Origin: Brevifilum sp029548365
GTDB lineage: Bacteria > Chloroflexota > Anaerolineae > Anaerolineales > Anaerolineaceae
Direction: 5' to 3'
Length of the DNA: 64,000 bases
NCBI GenBank assembly: GCA_035376985.1
Contig: DAOSSA010000008.1
Span: 1 to 64,000 of the forward strand
Position 1 is the first letter of the stretch; each line of letters starts with the position of its first letter. The notes under the pieces are model-generated. The model did not search any database. It was not told where the DNA came from and was given only the letters and a program-made list of their open reading frames with translations. Below, piece by piece: positions 63,063-64,000 of the stretch. The position numbers were made by a program, and so were the translations under genes.

Positions 63063-63725
63063 TCAAAGCTTCATGCCAACCTCAATGCCTCGCCCCAACA
63101 CAAACACAGCGCCCCACAGCACCAGGTTGATAACCCCCAGCCAGGTCACCATCCCGGATGATAAGCCCCACAGCTCGATGACCTGGATATCCAGGTCGAC
63201 CACCGCCACAGGGGCAGAGACCAGCGCATTCTCTGTTGGCTCAAAAAAGGCAAATGACACGTACAGTTTACCTGCAAATTCCCCGCGCTGATCCCCGGAG
63301 ACTCGCCAATTGAGGGTCAGCATCTGGCCATCGCCCAAAGCAGACCGGGTTTCGCCGGATGGGTCAACCTGCAGCATGAAAAACACCGGCTCAGCCAGCA
63401 CAATCTGGGTTGCGTCTGCGTCTGCCGTGGACGCGGCGTCCACGTCGGTCAGGCGCAGTTCCAGTATGCCAGATTCGCCGCGGCGCACCCGGCGCGACCA
63501 GGAAACATTAAGCGCATACTCCGAAAGGCTGATGAACTCGTGCTCCCCCGGGGCAGCGGCCAGTCCGCCTGCAGGGATGATGAGTTGGACGCCGTCTATT
63601 GGTGTCGGCCAGTGTGCCCAGCCCAGGCTGAACAGCCCGATCCCCAAAAATATCAGGCTGAGCAAGTATAAAAACTGCACCAGGCGCTGTTTTTTGTTCC
63701 GTGTGTTGTTTCTCATCCCAACCAT
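63063..63725 (-). CDS. Hypothetical membrane protein with extracytoplasmic beta domain
   Basis: 220 residues. TM1 (LVQFLYLLSLIFLGIGLFSL) is followed by about 140 residues of beta-rich, Ala/Asp-rich extracytoplasmic sequence (GESGILELRLTDVDAA, LTLNWRVSGDQRGEF) and TM2 near the end (TWLGVINLVLWGAVFVLG). No family is recognised. It overlaps the upstream small gene by 13 nt and is probably co-transcribed with its neighbours. ATG codons at residues 1 and 4 are both possible. Confidence 0.65.
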   Translation of the reverse strand: MVGMRNNTRNKKQRLVQFLYLLSLIFLGIGLFSLGWAHWPTPIDGVQLIIPAGGLAAAPGEHEFISLSEYALNVSWSRRVRRGESGILELRLTDVDAASTADADATQIVLAEPVFFMLQVDPSGETRSALGDGQMLTLNWRVSGDQRGEFAGKLYVSFAFFEPTENALVSAPVAVVDLDIQVIELWGLSSGMVTWLGVINLVLWGAVFVLGRGIEVGMKL

Positions 63726-63904
63726 ACCTGGTAAAGCCTGCCGATGGTCATGACCGCACCGATCAACACAGCAGTTGCTGTGCCCAACCAGCGCAGACCC
63801 GCATACAGGCGAAAGGGCAGCAGCATCTGTACGACCAGCAGCGCACTTTGTATCGTTAAGCTCTTTTCCCGGTTTTGACGCGGTGAATTCTTGTGTGCAG
63901 GCAT
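63713..63904 (-). CDS. Small membrane protein
   Basis: 63 residues. A Lys/Arg/Asn-rich N terminus is followed by two hydrophobic stretches (IQSALLVVQMLLPFRLYAGL and LGTATAVLIGAVMTIGRLY). No family is recognised. Operon context supports it: 6 nt after the upstream stop and 13 nt overlap with the next gene. Confidence 0.55.
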   Translation of the reverse strand: MPAHKNSPRQNREKSLTIQSALLVVQMLLPFRLYAGLRWLGTATAVLIGAVMTIGRLYQVWLG

Positions 63905-63910
63905 CTTTAT

Positions 63911-64000
63911 CTATCCCAACAGGTGGATTATCCAGGCTGCCAGGGCAATAATGGCGAGGGGAATCAGCCCATACCCGATGATCTTGCGCATGACGCCGCT
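63911..64000 (-). CDS. Membrane protein, cut by the window edge
   Basis: The last 29 codons of a frame that enters from the right edge and stops at 63911-63913. The end contains one hydrophobic segment (GYGLIPLAIIALAAWIIHLL). An internal ATG at 63991 could also make a 26-residue protein. It is first in the visible minus-strand run. Confidence 0.5.
   Translation of the reverse strand, partial: SGVMRKIIGYGLIPLAIIALAAWIIHLLG

Overview
The window looks like chromosomal DNA of an anaerobic member of the Chloroflexota, most likely class Anaerolineae. This is an inference. It rests on moderate GC, a single-chain GlyQ-GlyS glycyl-tRNA synthetase, a DHH-CBS-CCA-transferase fusion, the many lipoprotein binding proteins with Glu/Val or Pro/Thr spacers, tryptophanase, a PflX-type radical SAM protein, and the absence of any respiratory genes. 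There is no plasmid, phage, insertion sequence or CRISPR array. Three tRNAs are present: a partial Lys at the left edge, Arg and Gln.

Layout. 1-8.1 kb, minus strand: a lipoprotein, a GNAT acetyltransferase, the DHH/CBS/nucleotidyltransferase fusion, a class A beta-lactamase-like serine hydrolase, and an MFS transporter with its ArsR-type regulator. The regulator's promoter carries a palindrome on its -10 box. 8.3-11.1 kb: two tandem paralogous membrane-anchored C39-like proteins with C-terminal TPRs; each has a -10 box 6-7 nt before its ATG, so the mRNAs look leaderless. 11.1-13.2 kb: FmdB zinc ribbon, tRNA-Arg and a soluble sugar dehydrogenase. 13.2-18.1 kb, minus strand: housekeeping cluster rpsB-tsf-pyrH-frr-uppS-cdsA, with intrinsic terminators after tsf and after pyrH. 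18.5-22.4 kb: thioesterase, M42 aminopeptidase, radical SAM protein and amidohydrolase.

23.0-30.8 kb: a complete family-5 (peptide/nickel-type) ABC operon with binding protein, two permeases, two ATPases and a small membrane protein. The binding-protein motifs occur in circularly permuted order, and the second permease has an enlarged extracytoplasmic domain. This is the best candidate here for an undescribed variant system. 30.9-41.1 kb: tRNA-Gln, glmU, a CBS/CorC protein, cdd, recO, glyQS, a metallo-hydrolase, mutY and pcm. 41.2-46.3 kb: CPBP protease, a lipoprotein, a MazG-like protein, a YihY protein and an iron alcohol dehydrogenase. 46.6-50.7 kb: a carbohydrate-type ABC set (two permeases and a binding lipoprotein, no ATPase) whose first permease carries about six extra membrane segments inside the canonical fold.

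51.1-64 kb is more accessory: a secreted C39-like protein with two near-identical FnIII modules, a type IIG restriction-modification enzyme whose recognition region is strongly AT-rich against a GC-rich core, DinB, a PHP metallohydrolase overlapping a GPH sugar symporter, tryptophanase, a truncated GNAT gene, and a minus-strand run of small membrane proteins including an AtpZ-like one. Degenerate GGAATnAGG/GTGAATAGT-type intergenic repeats occur near 20.0, 56.9 and 61.9 kb.
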